Below, piece after piece: positions 1 through 6,403 of a stretch of DNA of 27,605 nt. The stretch lies in the IMG/VR virus record IMGVR_UViG_3300040806_001064, positions 1 to 27,605 of that record; one strand, given 5' to 3'. A program made the position numbers and the translations under genes. The number at the start of each line of letters is the position of its first letter. Position 1 is the first letter of the stretch. Origin of the DNA: a virus. A model generated the notes under the pieces. It did no database searches. It worked only from the letters and a program-made list of their open reading frames with translations, and had not been told where the DNA came from.

Positions 1-448
1 AGTTATCGTCATAACATTCAAACATTGAATATTCGGCGTGACGTACCCAAGGCTTGTCACCTATAAGTCTGCCCAAGAAGTCGTGTGGATCATAACTACC
101 AGCGTGCCAGAGACCACCAATGCGAATGTTAACACCCAGTAACTCTGCCATGTAGCGTAGTTGTATAACTGTAGGATTCCAGGCATCAGTATATAAAAAA
201 TAATCGCCATTTTTGATTTCGCCATTACAGAACATTTCTCCAATAGTTTCAAGTTGTTTACTTTTATATACATTAGTGCCTCCAAAGTTAAGAAACGCCC
301 CAGGTGTTGTTGCCTGAGGCGTCTCTCCTCCACTAATAACTTTAACATCTATATTGATATATTTCTTCAGTTGATTAGGAAGGTGTTCTTTCCATTGCTT
401 AGTATAGCGTGTATCTACTGCTTCAATATCAACAATATAGACTGTCAT
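1..448 (-). CDS. Conserved-looking hypothetical protein, C-terminus cut by window edge
   Basis: Open frame from an ATG at 448 running off the left edge (about 149 codons seen). The start follows a good Shine-Dalgarno (AAAGGAG) in the short gap after the next gene. The protein begins MTVYIVDIEAVDTRYTKQW and has a region with YFLYTDAWNPTVIQLRYM near residue 85-102, followed by a Gly/His-rich stretch (IRIGGLWHAGSYDPHDFLG). This looks like a soluble alpha/beta protein with no signal peptide or membrane segment. I do not recognise the family with confidence; the alternating hydrophobic strands and the nucleotide-binding look of the middle region could fit a glycosyltransferase-like fold, but no catalytic motif is certain. 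Confidence 0.75.
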   Translation of the reverse strand, partial: MTVYIVDIEAVDTRYTKQWKEHLPNQLKKYINIDVKVISGGETPQATTPGAFLNFGGTNVYKSKQLETIGEMFCNGEIKNGDYFLYTDAWNPTVIQLRYMAELLGVNIRIGGLWHAGSYDPHDFLGRLIGDKPWVRHAEYSMFECYDDN

Positions 449-450
449 AG

Positions 451-714
451 TTATTTTCTCCTTTGAAAATTAGTTTTTCTACGTTCGCCATTAAATGGCT
501 TACGTTCACCATTAGCAACCCAACGTGGGCGTTTGCCTTTAGTAAAGCCGACGTACATACGCCATGCTTCGCTTTTGTTGTTGTACAAATCACGTTCGTC
601 AAACATGAAAGACCGCTTGTAACCAATTGTCCAAGCACGAGCGCAGAACTCTTTAAACTTCTCAAGATCTGCATGGACCTTGTCATAGGCCTCTTTATTA
701 AACTTAATTGACAT
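451..714 (-). CDS. Small basic hypothetical protein (87 aa)
   Basis: Eighty-seven residues with a very basic C-terminal third (KGKRPRWVANGERKPFNGER and on to QRRK), and an N-terminal half predicted to be helical (NKEAYDKVHADLEKFKEFC). The start ATG at 714 is preceded by AAGG. It sits in a 2 bp gap from the previous gene and 12 bp from the PTPS-like gene upstream, so it is co-transcribed. The positive tail suggests nucleic-acid binding, but this is only inferred from charge. A competing 134-residue frame at 429-833 on the same strand overlaps it and the next gene and is rejected. Confidence 0.7.
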   Translation of the reverse strand: MSIKFNKEAYDKVHADLEKFKEFCARAWTIGYKRSFMFDERDLYNNKSEAWRMYVGFTKGKRPRWVANGERKPFNGERRKTNFQRRK

Positions 715-726
715 TTTACTTTTACC

Positions 727-1182
727 TTAAAGTTTTGCATACTCAATATGGGCACCGTTCTCTCCATCTTCGGAGACATCGATGTGGACTTCTCGTCCAG
801 GGTGTTTAGCAATAATTTGCTCGTACAAATCATCTGCCATCATTTCACAACTTTTATAATCTAGTTCTACGGTACCATCTTGGTATAACCTCTCTAGCCA
901 TCGTTTGAATTGAATAAATTCGATATCACGATCGTTGTGTGTCACTGTAATACCGACCTTAAAATGGAATATGTGTCTGTGGGGATAACCCAAAAACGAA
1001 ACATCATATTCGTCACCTGTTGCAAGACTAGGATCATCTAGTGCCGCAGGATACTTATGGATACCTTCTTTCTTGAAAGTTACCCAAATCATACGCTTTG
1101 CATTTTTCATAATTGCCTTTTCGTTATCTTGTTTCATCATTCTTAATATATAATTGTGATAAGATTCTCTTGTATTGTTCAT
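727..1182 (-). CDS. Possible 6-pyruvoyl-tetrahydropterin synthase / QueD-like protein
   Basis: 151 residues. Several features resemble the PTPS/QueD fold (in QueD: 6-carboxytetrahydropterin synthase, a step toward 7-deazaguanines): an isolated His in HKYPAAL (residue 42), an H-x-H pair in PHRHIFHFKV (68 and 70) followed by a beta strand, then a helix with SCEMMADDLYEQI (111-123) where PTPS proteins have the conserved T/S-x-E-N-L helix, and a final strand ending VSEDGENGAHIEY (136-148) where PTPS proteins carry a catalytic Glu. The three His could be the zinc ligands. Length fits (QueD about 120-150 aa). The first 30 residues are extra; an alternative start at Met31 exists. Neighbour two genes away is a transglycosylase-like DpdA protein, which supports a deazaguanine role. 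The family assignment is from memory of motifs only and remains tentative. Confidence 0.75.
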   Translation of the reverse strand: MNNTRESYHNYILRMMKQDNEKAIMKNAKRMIWVTFKKEGIHKYPAALDDPSLATGDEYDVSFLGYPHRHIFHFKVGITVTHNDRDIEFIQFKRWLERLYQDGTVELDYKSCEMMADDLYEQIIAKHPGREVHIDVSEDGENGAHIEYAKL

Positions 1183-1184
1183 TA

Positions 1185-1213
1185 ATAATACAACCTTTCT
1201 TACTCATTGTCAA
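1185..1213 (-). promoter_or_regulatory. Candidate sigma-70 promoter (TTGACA-17-TATTAT)
   Basis: On the minus strand TTGACA at 1213-1208 is followed after exactly 17 bp by TATTAT (1190-1185). The -35 box overlaps the last codons of the 1200-1727 gene. The -10 box lies only 2 bp from the ATG at 1182, so a transcript from here would start just inside the 1182 gene and would favour an internal start (Met15, Met16, Met25 or Met31). It may therefore mark a later true start, or be a chance match. Confidence 0.35.
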
Positions 1214-1727
1214 CCGGAATATCATCTTTATATTTGGACCAGTTAGTAAATTTTGAACGATCCATTAAGTCGTGTAGGCTATGACACCATACACCTGGAT
1301 TAGATTGTTCAAAACCTTTGTCGTCAATCTTAACCATTGTGTTATAATTCCATTGTTCAATATATGGAATTACTACACGTAGTTGTGGAATAAAATTATC
1401 ATATTCAATTAATCCACCTTCTAAGAACCATTCTAAATTAATAGTACTTGGAATATCTAATGAACACATATACCCTTCTTTTAGAAACTGTGTAATATAT
1501 GTTTCCCAATTATCAAAGTCTTCTTCTGTAACAGGATTATATGAATGATTAGCACCAAAGAAGATATGCTTACATTTGTTTTTATGATAACAATCAAAAA
1601 TGTCATCGTCATCTTGAATACCAGTAACAAACAATGTTTTTAATCCGAATGCAGGAGTCTTTTCAACTTCTACACCTGTAAACAAAATTATGTCTTCTGA
1701 TGTGCCTGTAGAGTAATCACGTTTCAT
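1200..1727 (-). CDS. Hypothetical protein (175 aa)
   Basis: Soluble, acidic protein of 175 residues beginning MKRDYSTGTSEDIILFTGVE. Two Cys (CYHKNKCKHIFFGANHS, about residues 46-62) precede a long helix-rich part and a hydrophobic strand region (PQLRVVIPYIEQWNY). No signal peptide or membrane segment. I do not recognise the family. It overlaps the small gene upstream by 11 bp, and lies between the PTPS-like and DpdA-like genes, so a role in base-modification precursor supply is conceivable by position alone. It lacks the CxxxCxxC cluster of radical SAM enzymes, so it is not an intact QueE. Confidence 0.75.
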   Translation of the reverse strand: MKRDYSTGTSEDIILFTGVEVEKTPAFGLKTLFVTGIQDDDDIFDCYHKNKCKHIFFGANHSYNPVTEEDFDNWETYITQFLKEGYMCSLDIPSTINLEWFLEGGLIEYDNFIPQLRVVIPYIEQWNYNTMVKIDDKGFEQSNPGVWCHSLHDLMDRSKFTNWSKYKDDIPVDNE

Positions 1728-1896
1728 TTGTTTGGTCCTTCTTGAGTTTTTCGATTTGTTCTTTGATGTGCAACTTTTCTTTTTTCATCTTACTGAGCAT
1801 AGGATCGTCTATATATCTACTATAACATAACTTAATCTCATTGTCAAGATCTTTATGTTTTCTAATTAAACTTTCAATCCTTGTTTGATCACTCAT
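1717..1896 (-). CDS. Small DUF465 / YdcH-like helical hairpin protein (59 aa)
   Basis: A 59-codon gene in what otherwise looks like a 170 bp gap. The ATG at 1896 lies one base after the stop of the DpdA-like gene, and its stop overlaps the start of the next gene by 11 bp. The protein starts MSDQTRIESLIRKHKDLDNE and continues with a charged heptad-like helix (LSKMKKEKLHIKEQIEKLKK). The pattern of L-x-x-K-H-x-x-L-D-x-x-I, then a turn with DDPM, then L-K-K-x-K-L-x-I-K-E-Q-I fits the DUF465 (YdcH) family of short antiparallel coiled-coil proteins, whose function is unknown. SD support is an AGGAG within the end of the upstream gene. Likely translationally coupled. Confidence 0.7.
   Translation of the reverse strand: MSDQTRIESLIRKHKDLDNEIKLCYSRYIDDPMLSKMKKEKLHIKEQIEKLKKDQTNET
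1819..1847 (-). promoter_or_regulatory. Candidate sigma-70 promoter inside the DUF465 gene
   Basis: TTGACA (minus strand 1847-1842), a 17 bp spacer, then TATAGT (1824-1819). It sits inside the coding sequence of the 59-residue gene and about 90 bp upstream of the start at 1727, so it could give an extra early transcript of the genes to the left. The same 17 bp spacing is found at the other strong promoters of this window, which raises confidence somewhat, but chance within coding sequence cannot be excluded. Confidence 0.4.
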
Positions 1897-1897
1897 T

Positions 1898-3439
1898 CTA
1901 AGACTCCTCTAGTTCTTTAAGTTTATCCTCTTCTGCATCAGTAAAAACACCATCATCATGTGTAACTTCTTCTGTAGTTGTAGATTCATCTACTTCAAAA
2001 AGATTATCAAAATACGTTTGTGCATTAACAGTCTTTTTACCAATTGCTCCTCTAGTTCCTGGTATAGACATCCAGAATCTTGAAAACTCTTCAACTACCG
2101 CGTTTGCTGTGTCTCTGTTGTCAGTTGCAAATATTGCTTCCACAATATCTCTAAAAAACAACCTGTCAAAGCGTTCTTCGACAAGCATCGCAGGAACTCT
2201 TCCCGCATCATATTCTCTGTTTGCTTCTTGTACTGCATTAATGTGACTCCATACATTATGACCCATTTGGATCGCATAAGAAAAACTATCCCATGATGTT
2301 TTTCCTTCTTTACCTATTTTATTTAGGTCGCCTGGTGCATAGATACAAATATCTTTTGCTTGAAGATTTGCTGTAATTGGCGAATCTTTAAAACTACTAT
2401 GCTTACCTTCTCTTACAAATGCTTGACTAAACGGAGTTGTATCAGTTGCAAATGCCTTATTATCAATACTAGGCACCATTCTGTACACCCACTTTTTTCT
2501 ATCCTGTGTTTCAAGTTCACAATAAATTTGACCATTAGCAGTTGCTAAGAACGGACTAGCACAGTCAAATGTAATCATAAAGTTTTCATTATGATACTTT
2601 CGAACTGCTCTTTGAATGTCAGTTAGTAGTGTCGCCCATTCTAGTTTTGATGTACCCAAGAAGTGCATTACATCATGTAAACCTTTTTCAAGTAATCCAT
2701 CAAATCGTAATGCTACTAGACGTTTAAGTACTAGATGCACATCACACATATTCTGACCACCCATTGACCACCCATTAAAGTGATCTGTATATTTCTTAGG
2801 ATCGCAGTAGTCTTTCATCTGCTGGTACCAATCTTCTGCGTCAGCGTGATTTTCACCTTGTAGTACGTTTAGGAACTTACAAGCACCTGTACGATTCTTC
2901 ATAAAGTAATCGTTATTAATGCGTGTAGCATTTACAGCATCTTGATAGTTGTCAATACCTGTTGCTTTTGCACCAGCAGGTGAACGTGCCACCCAAGCCG
3001 GAATATCAAGGATCATTCCATAGTCCATATAAGCATCCATCCACGCAAGAACTTGTTCACGTTTCTTTTTTGCTTTAGGACAATTAGGATCTTTCCAATC
3101 ACCTTCCCATACGCCCTTACCAATCTGGAATCCACCCGAGTCACCTAACAACCAACTGTTGTTACGATCTCTGTTACGGATCATATCTTCTTTAGGTGCG
3201 TCCTTGTTAATATCAAGTTCTGCGTGTCCTGCGGAATATAGACTCCATTGATAATTGAATAGTCCTTTTTGTTTGTTAAACCAATTAAGACTTTCCATTT
3301 CGTTGTTTGGAAAAGGAATACGACTTTTGTCTACGTATTCTTCACGACGTTGCTTACCGATAAACGTAGCATAGAAGCCACTAATTGCCGGAAGAAAGGT
3401 TGCGTAGTCTTTTTGTTCTTTTGTTAAGTCGGTATTCAA
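1898..3439 (-). CDS. dpdA: tRNA-guanine transglycosylase-like protein, DpdA type (DNA 7-deazaguanine insertion)
   Basis: 513 residues. Signature elements of the TGT fold appear in the right order: GDSGGFQIG around Asp100 (TGT has DSGGFQ with the first catalytic Asp), LNVLQGE at 190-196 (TGT: GIVQGG), WSMGGQN at 224-230 (TGT: AIGGL), HFLGTSKLEW at 259-268 (TGT: YLMGVGTP), and MITFDCASPF with Asp292 at the place of the nucleophilic Asp. The C-terminal zinc cluster of bacterial TGT (CxCxxC) is not visible, as expected for the divergent DpdA group. Phage DpdA proteins exchange guanine in DNA for 7-deazaguanine bases and so protect against restriction. The start is TTG at 3439, preceded by AGGAG. 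The last 30 residues are acidic and low in complexity. Whether the substrate is DNA rather than tRNA is inferred from the phage context and length. Confidence 0.8.
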   Translation of the reverse strand: MNTDLTKEQKDYATFLPAISGFYATFIGKQRREEYVDKSRIPFPNNEMESLNWFNKQKGLFNYQWSLYSAGHAELDINKDAPKEDMIRNRDRNNSWLLGDSGGFQIGKGVWEGDWKDPNCPKAKKKREQVLAWMDAYMDYGMILDIPAWVARSPAGAKATGIDNYQDAVNATRINNDYFMKNRTGACKFLNVLQGENHADAEDWYQQMKDYCDPKKYTDHFNGWSMGGQNMCDVHLVLKRLVALRFDGLLEKGLHDVMHFLGTSKLEWATLLTDIQRAVRKYHNENFMITFDCASPFLATANGQIYCELETQDRKKWVYRMVPSIDNKAFATDTTPFSQAFVREGKHSSFKDSPITANLQAKDICIYAPGDLNKIGKEGKTSWDSFSYAIQMGHNVWSHINAVQEANREYDAGRVPAMLVEERFDRLFFRDIVEAIFATDNRDTANAVVEEFSRFWMSIPGTRGAIGKKTVNAQTYFDNLFEVDESTTTEEVTHDDGVFTDAEEDKLKELEES

Positions 3440-3451
3440 ATTATTCTCCTA

Positions 3452-3651
3452 TTATCCAAAGGCTTTAATTGCTAAAAGCGGAACAAGCCAAGGATAAACT
3501 AAATGTTCTATTAGTTCGTATATTACTAATACTGTTAATAATATTGCCCATAGTTTACTTGTCTTTGCTTTGTTACTAACATATGTAAACACCTTTGAAT
3601 GTGCTTTTCCTATTTTGTCTATTAAGCCTGGCTTTTTATTTTTTTCGTCAT
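3452..3651 (-). CDS. Small membrane protein with an apparent -1 frameshift near the start
   Basis: An ATG at 3651 with a good SD (AAGGA, spacing 5) opens a frame that stops after nine codons. If one base is re-read in the run of seven A (minus strand, 3645-3639), the frame becomes NKKPGLIDKIGKAHSKVFTY and continues through one clear transmembrane helix (LWAILLTVLVIYELI) to a TAA at 3452, about 66 residues in all. In the long frame itself no ATG, GTG or TTG exists upstream before a stop, so the gene needs either a missing A in the assembly or real slippage. It sits in the 219 bp gap between clamp and DpdA-like genes. Function unknown. Confidence 0.55.
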
Positions 3652-3657
3652 TTATCC

Positions 3658-4386
3658 TTACTTGGTTTGTGCAGGAAGAATATAATTGTATTCTGCCAAA
3701 CCACTGTCAACAGTAAGTTGCATAGCACCCTGATCGGAAATGCTCATAGTAACCTTACCATCTAAGTTTAAAATTGCTTGTACCTGTGCTACAGGCCAAG
3801 ACCATGAATGCTTCAGTGTAGTATTAACATCTGTTGCAAACACAAAAGTACCAGCGTGTGAACTTGCATCACCAAAACTAAACACTAGATTAGTACCATC
3901 TGTTTTAACACTAAACACATTTTCTTCTGTGTGTGCCGCACTCATTAACTTCATACGCTGAATAGCCGCGATTGATGGCTCAACTACAACGTCCCAAGCC
4001 GCACCTTTAAACTTAACAGTCTTAAGTTTCTCTTCGATGATTTGCTTATTCATAAAGCGATAATCATTTTCAAAGTCGCCTGTTGCATTTTCAAAGTGAA
4101 TATGTGTTGGAACTGTTTCGCCGTTGCGGTCTGCTTCAACTACATCAATCTTAGCATCCTTTTGATACTCTGGATTCTTTAAGTGCAATGCTAACTTTTC
4201 TAAATTAGGCATACCAAATGTGCCTTTAAATTCACTAATTGGTGTTTTAGTTTGCGAACTTAAAATCACTGAACGATCTTCTGCCATTGATTCGATACTA
4301 GTATCGGTTTCGCTTGTTACCTTCACAATGTTAAGAAAACCTAACGAATGTGTGTGGGCAACGATGTCTTGTAAAATGTCTTTCAT
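3658..4386 (-). CDS. 45: DNA polymerase sliding clamp (gp45-like)
   Basis: 242 residues, close to T4 gp45 (228 aa). The overall pattern matches gp45 proteins of marine T4-like phages: an N-terminal helix (LQDIVAHTHSLGFLNIVKV), the strand segments SVILSSQTKTPISEFKGTFG and MPNLEKLALHLKNPEYQKD, a central linker, and C-terminal beta strands typical of ring clamps. In T4 the trimeric clamp tethers gp43 to DNA and also activates late transcription by contacting gp33 and gp55. Here it lies four genes downstream of the polymerase. It has its own strong sigma-70-type promoter and an AGGAG SD just before the ATG. Its start overlaps the stop of the epimerase gene by 4 bp. Confidence 0.85.
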   Translation of the reverse strand: MKDILQDIVAHTHSLGFLNIVKVTSETDTSIESMAEDRSVILSSQTKTPISEFKGTFGMPNLEKLALHLKNPEYQKDAKIDVVEADRNGETVPTHIHFENATGDFENDYRFMNKQIIEEKLKTVKFKGAAWDVVVEPSIAAIQRMKLMSAAHTEENVFSVKTDGTNLVFSFGDASSHAGTFVFATDVNTTLKHSWSWPVAQVQAILNLDGKVTMSISDQGAMQLTVDSGLAEYNYILPAQTK

Positions 4387-5153
4387 GATTTATCTCCTAT
4401 TGTTACATTATATTTAGAAAAACTGGTTTTGTCAAGTGTTTTCTCTTGGTTTAGATAATCTAATATGCCAATTTCTGATTTCCAACCTAAATCAAATAAT
4501 TCTGTTGGATTGGCTAGATTATCATCTAGTTCAAAGTCATTACCTGAACGCATAGGAACATCTAGTCCCCAAACGTCTGCAATGTCTTTTAAATGTACAG
4601 ATGTACCTGTACCTACATCAATTACTCCTGTAACACTAGAACTTAACAGTACAGTAATTGCTTTACACACATCTGAAACGTGTATAAAATCTCTTTTATG
4701 GTTATTAATATATGTTACTTCATTCCTTAACAACTTAGGAATAAACATTTCTGGTCTTTTATCTCCACCATAAACTGTTCTAAATCTTAATCCTAAACTG
4801 TTATTTGGTGCAATATGTTCCATAGTAAATTTTGTTAGTGCATAAGGATTACGATACGGATCAATAGCAGTACTTGAACTAGCATAAATTATCTTAGTAC
4901 TTGGAAAAGCATCAAATAATCTTTTAGTTGCTTCTACATTATTATACCAATATTCTTTAGGCTCTTTAATACTTTGTCTTACTCCGCTTTTTCCAGCAAG
5001 GTGTACAATAACATCTACATCATAATCTAAGTCACAGGTATTTAGGTCTTTGCCTAATAAAAGGTCTATAAACTGTAATTCGTGAATACCAATCCAATAC
5101 TTTTTAAGTATTGAACCAATTAGACCTTCACTACCTGTTAATAAAATTTTCAC
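4383..5153 (-). CDS. NAD-dependent epimerase/dehydratase (extended SDR)
   Basis: 256 residues with a Rossmann start MKILLTGSEGLIGSIL (T-G-x-x-G-x-x-G motif at 6-13), a DVIVHLAGKSG segment (VHLAG is typical of extended SDRs), the serine region IIYASSS, and the active-site YALTK (Y-x-x-x-K). Short for the family (usually 300-340 aa), mostly at the C-terminal substrate domain. Likely acts on a nucleotide sugar, perhaps for host-surface or phage glycan changes; substrate unknown. The start is GTG at 5153, with GTGA overlapping the stop of the glycosylase gene. The clamp promoter lies inside its last codons. Confidence 0.8.
   Translation of the reverse strand: MKILLTGSEGLIGSILKKYWIGIHELQFIDLLLGKDLNTCDLDYDVDVIVHLAGKSGVRQSIKEPKEYWYNNVEATKRLFDAFPSTKIIYASSSTAIDPYRNPYALTKFTMEHIAPNNSLGLRFRTVYGGDKRPEMFIPKLLRNEVTYINNHKRDFIHVSDVCKAITVLLSSSVTGVIDVGTGTSVHLKDIADVWGLDVPMRSGNDFELDDNLANPTELFDLGWKSEIGILDYLNQEKTLDKTSFSKYNVTIGDKS
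4407..4435 (-). promoter_or_regulatory. Consensus sigma-70 promoter for the clamp gene
   Basis: TTGACA (4435-4430), a spacer of exactly 17 bp, and TATAAT (4412-4407), all perfect matches, 20 bp upstream of the gp45 ATG at 4386. The predicted leader is about 14 nt and contains the AGGAG. This would give high early expression of the clamp separate from read-through of the upstream genes. Confidence 0.8.
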
Positions 5154-5542
5154 GCTGTTAACTCTTCCTCAATATATCTTTTAAGTTCATGGTCGCCTAC
5201 GTTTTCAGGTATTTCATTTTTATAAAAAAGTCTATAACTGTCAGAACCGTACTTACCAATGCCATATAATTCTGTAGCATCTTTACCGTCCCAATCTTTA
5301 AACTGTTCGCTCATTCGATATAATCTTTCTGCTCGAACGTGTCGCATACCAAGGGGAGCAATTACTTCTTCTATTTCGTTGCGTGTTGCGTGTAGTAGAC
5401 TTGAGTGCGTAGGCCACTTGGCAAAGAACTTAGGTAGTACTGCCTTTACTTGTTTACGATTTGTTAGGTTCAAACAAATAACACCTACCATATGTTGCCA
5501 TACGTTGTCTACTTGTTGCTGTACCATTAAATCATCACGCAT
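5150..5542 (-). CDS. HhH-GPD DNA glycosylase, MBD4-like
   Basis: 130 residues from the preferred ATG at 5542, which overlaps the cupin stop by 8 bp; earlier in-frame ATGs at 5557, 5584 and 5602 lie deeper in the cupin gene. The sequence follows the glycosylase domain of eukaryotic MBD4: an N-terminal helix (VWQHMVGVICLNLTNRKQV), then PLGMRHVRAERLYRMSEQF (MBD4: PLGLYDLRAKTIVKFSDEY), the helix-hairpin-helix ELYGIGKYGSDSYRLF (residues 91-106) and GDHELKRY with Asp117 in the place of the catalytic Asp. MBD4 removes T or U from G mismatches. It lies in the replication block two genes downstream of DexA and near the polymerase. Function here (mismatch repair, uracil removal, or handling of modified bases) is inferred. 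Confidence 0.75.
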   Translation of the reverse strand: MRDDLMVQQQVDNVWQHMVGVICLNLTNRKQVKAVLPKFFAKWPTHSSLLHATRNEIEEVIAPLGMRHVRAERLYRMSEQFKDWDGKDATELYGIGKYGSDSYRLFYKNEIPENVGDHELKRYIEEELTA

Positions 5543-5864
5543 CGTATCTCTTTCCATCGAATACACATACAAAGTATAATTCATTGTCACCTGCGTGTAC
5601 ACGATGAAATACTCCGTCTTTAATTAGTACAGTGTCACCTGGGCATACACTAAACGTTTCATCGTCTAATTCCATAGTGCCTATGCCTCCTAAGAACAAA
5701 TAAACTTCTTCTTGTCCTTTGTGTTTATGTCCTGTTGTACTTTTGTTAGGATTTAATCTGGTTGAACTTACAATAAGATTTTTTAATTCTTTATTATCTT
5801 TTACAGTATAGCGATCGTCTTCCTTAACTACTTCACCGCCAATATCCCAGTTTCCGTATTTCAT
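5535..5864 (-). CDS. Small cupin-domain protein
   Basis: 109 residues forming one cupin barrel. Cupin motif 1 is seen as TGHKHKGQEEVYLFLGGIG (G-x-H-x-H plus a later Glu and Gly), and motif 2 as GDTVLIKDGVFHRVHAG (G-D-x-x-x-x-x-x-G-x-x-H). Three His and one Glu could bind a metal. Single-domain cupins may be sugar isomerases, dioxygenases or ligand binders; nothing here picks one. Because the SDR epimerase gene is two genes away, a role in sugar nucleotide conversion is possible. ATGA overlap with the DexA stop at 5861-5864. Confidence 0.8.
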   Translation of the reverse strand: MKYGNWDIGGEVVKEDDRYTVKDNKELKNLIVSSTRLNPNKSTTGHKHKGQEEVYLFLGGIGTMELDDETFSVCPGDTVLIKDGVFHRVHAGDNELYFVCVFDGKRYDA

Positions 5865-6403
5865 TTTTTTACTCCAAAGTGTTTATAGGATTTTTGTACA
5901 CACTTCGCTTGATAGAAACAATCAGCAAGTGCATTATGCAAACTTTCTTGAATATCTTTTCTTGGATCGTATGGCATCATAGAAAACAATGTTCTACTAT
6001 CTCTAATTTGCCAGTAGTTCCACGGGCAAGGTTTTCCAATATTCTTATAGAAGTTTTGTAATATTGTAAAATCAAATGTAGGACCTTGACACCAAATGTA
6101 ATCTAATCCTACACACCATTTATTAAGTTTCTTTGTAAGACTATCACAAGTAACACGTTCGTGGTTATCTCCAAACGCTTCATCTTGGATTTCTTGTGGT
6201 TGTTTTGACCACCAAGCAAGAGTGTTATTATCAATACTTCTGCCATATGTTTCTGTTTGTTCTTCAACATCGCAACGTAGGTATAATGGTGTGTGTGGCT
6301 CAACTTCGGAAAATGGATCAAACTTTACAGCACCGATAGTCATTATAACACTATCAGGTTCAACACCAAGTGTTTCTAAATCTATCATTCCATGAGTAGC
6401 CAT
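5861..6403 (-). CDS. dexA: DEDDh-type 3'-5' exonuclease, DexA-like
   Basis: 180 residues. Exonuclease motifs are clear: MIDLETLG at residues 6-13 (first Asp and Glu of DEDDh), GPTFDFTILQNFY near 107-119 (second Asp), and HNALADCFYQA near 157-167 (His and last Asp). The TLAWWSKQ and DSRTLF segments match T4 DexA and the related Rv2179c-type nucleases. T4 DexA is a DNA exonuclease with a non-essential role in recombination; related proteins act on RNA. The ATG directly follows the polymerase stop (TAA ATG) and uses a GGAG within the last polymerase codons as SD, so the two are translationally coupled. Confidence 0.85.
   Translation of the reverse strand: MATHGMIDLETLGVEPDSVIMTIGAVKFDPFSEVEPHTPLYLRCDVEEQTETYGRSIDNNTLAWWSKQPQEIQDEAFGDNHERVTCDSLTKKLNKWCVGLDYIWCQGPTFDFTILQNFYKNIGKPCPWNYWQIRDSRTLFSMMPYDPRKDIQESLHNALADCFYQAKCVQKSYKHFGVKK

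Noticed and set aside
429-833. 134-residue open frame on the minus strand
   Set aside because: It overlaps two better-supported genes (451-714 and 727-1182) in another frame, and its composition is not protein-like.
2317-2324. TATTTA-type late boxes inside genes (for example near 2320, 5040, 8283, 8913, 20312)
   Set aside because: They lie in the middle of coding sequence, away from gene starts, and fit chance in AT-rich DNA.
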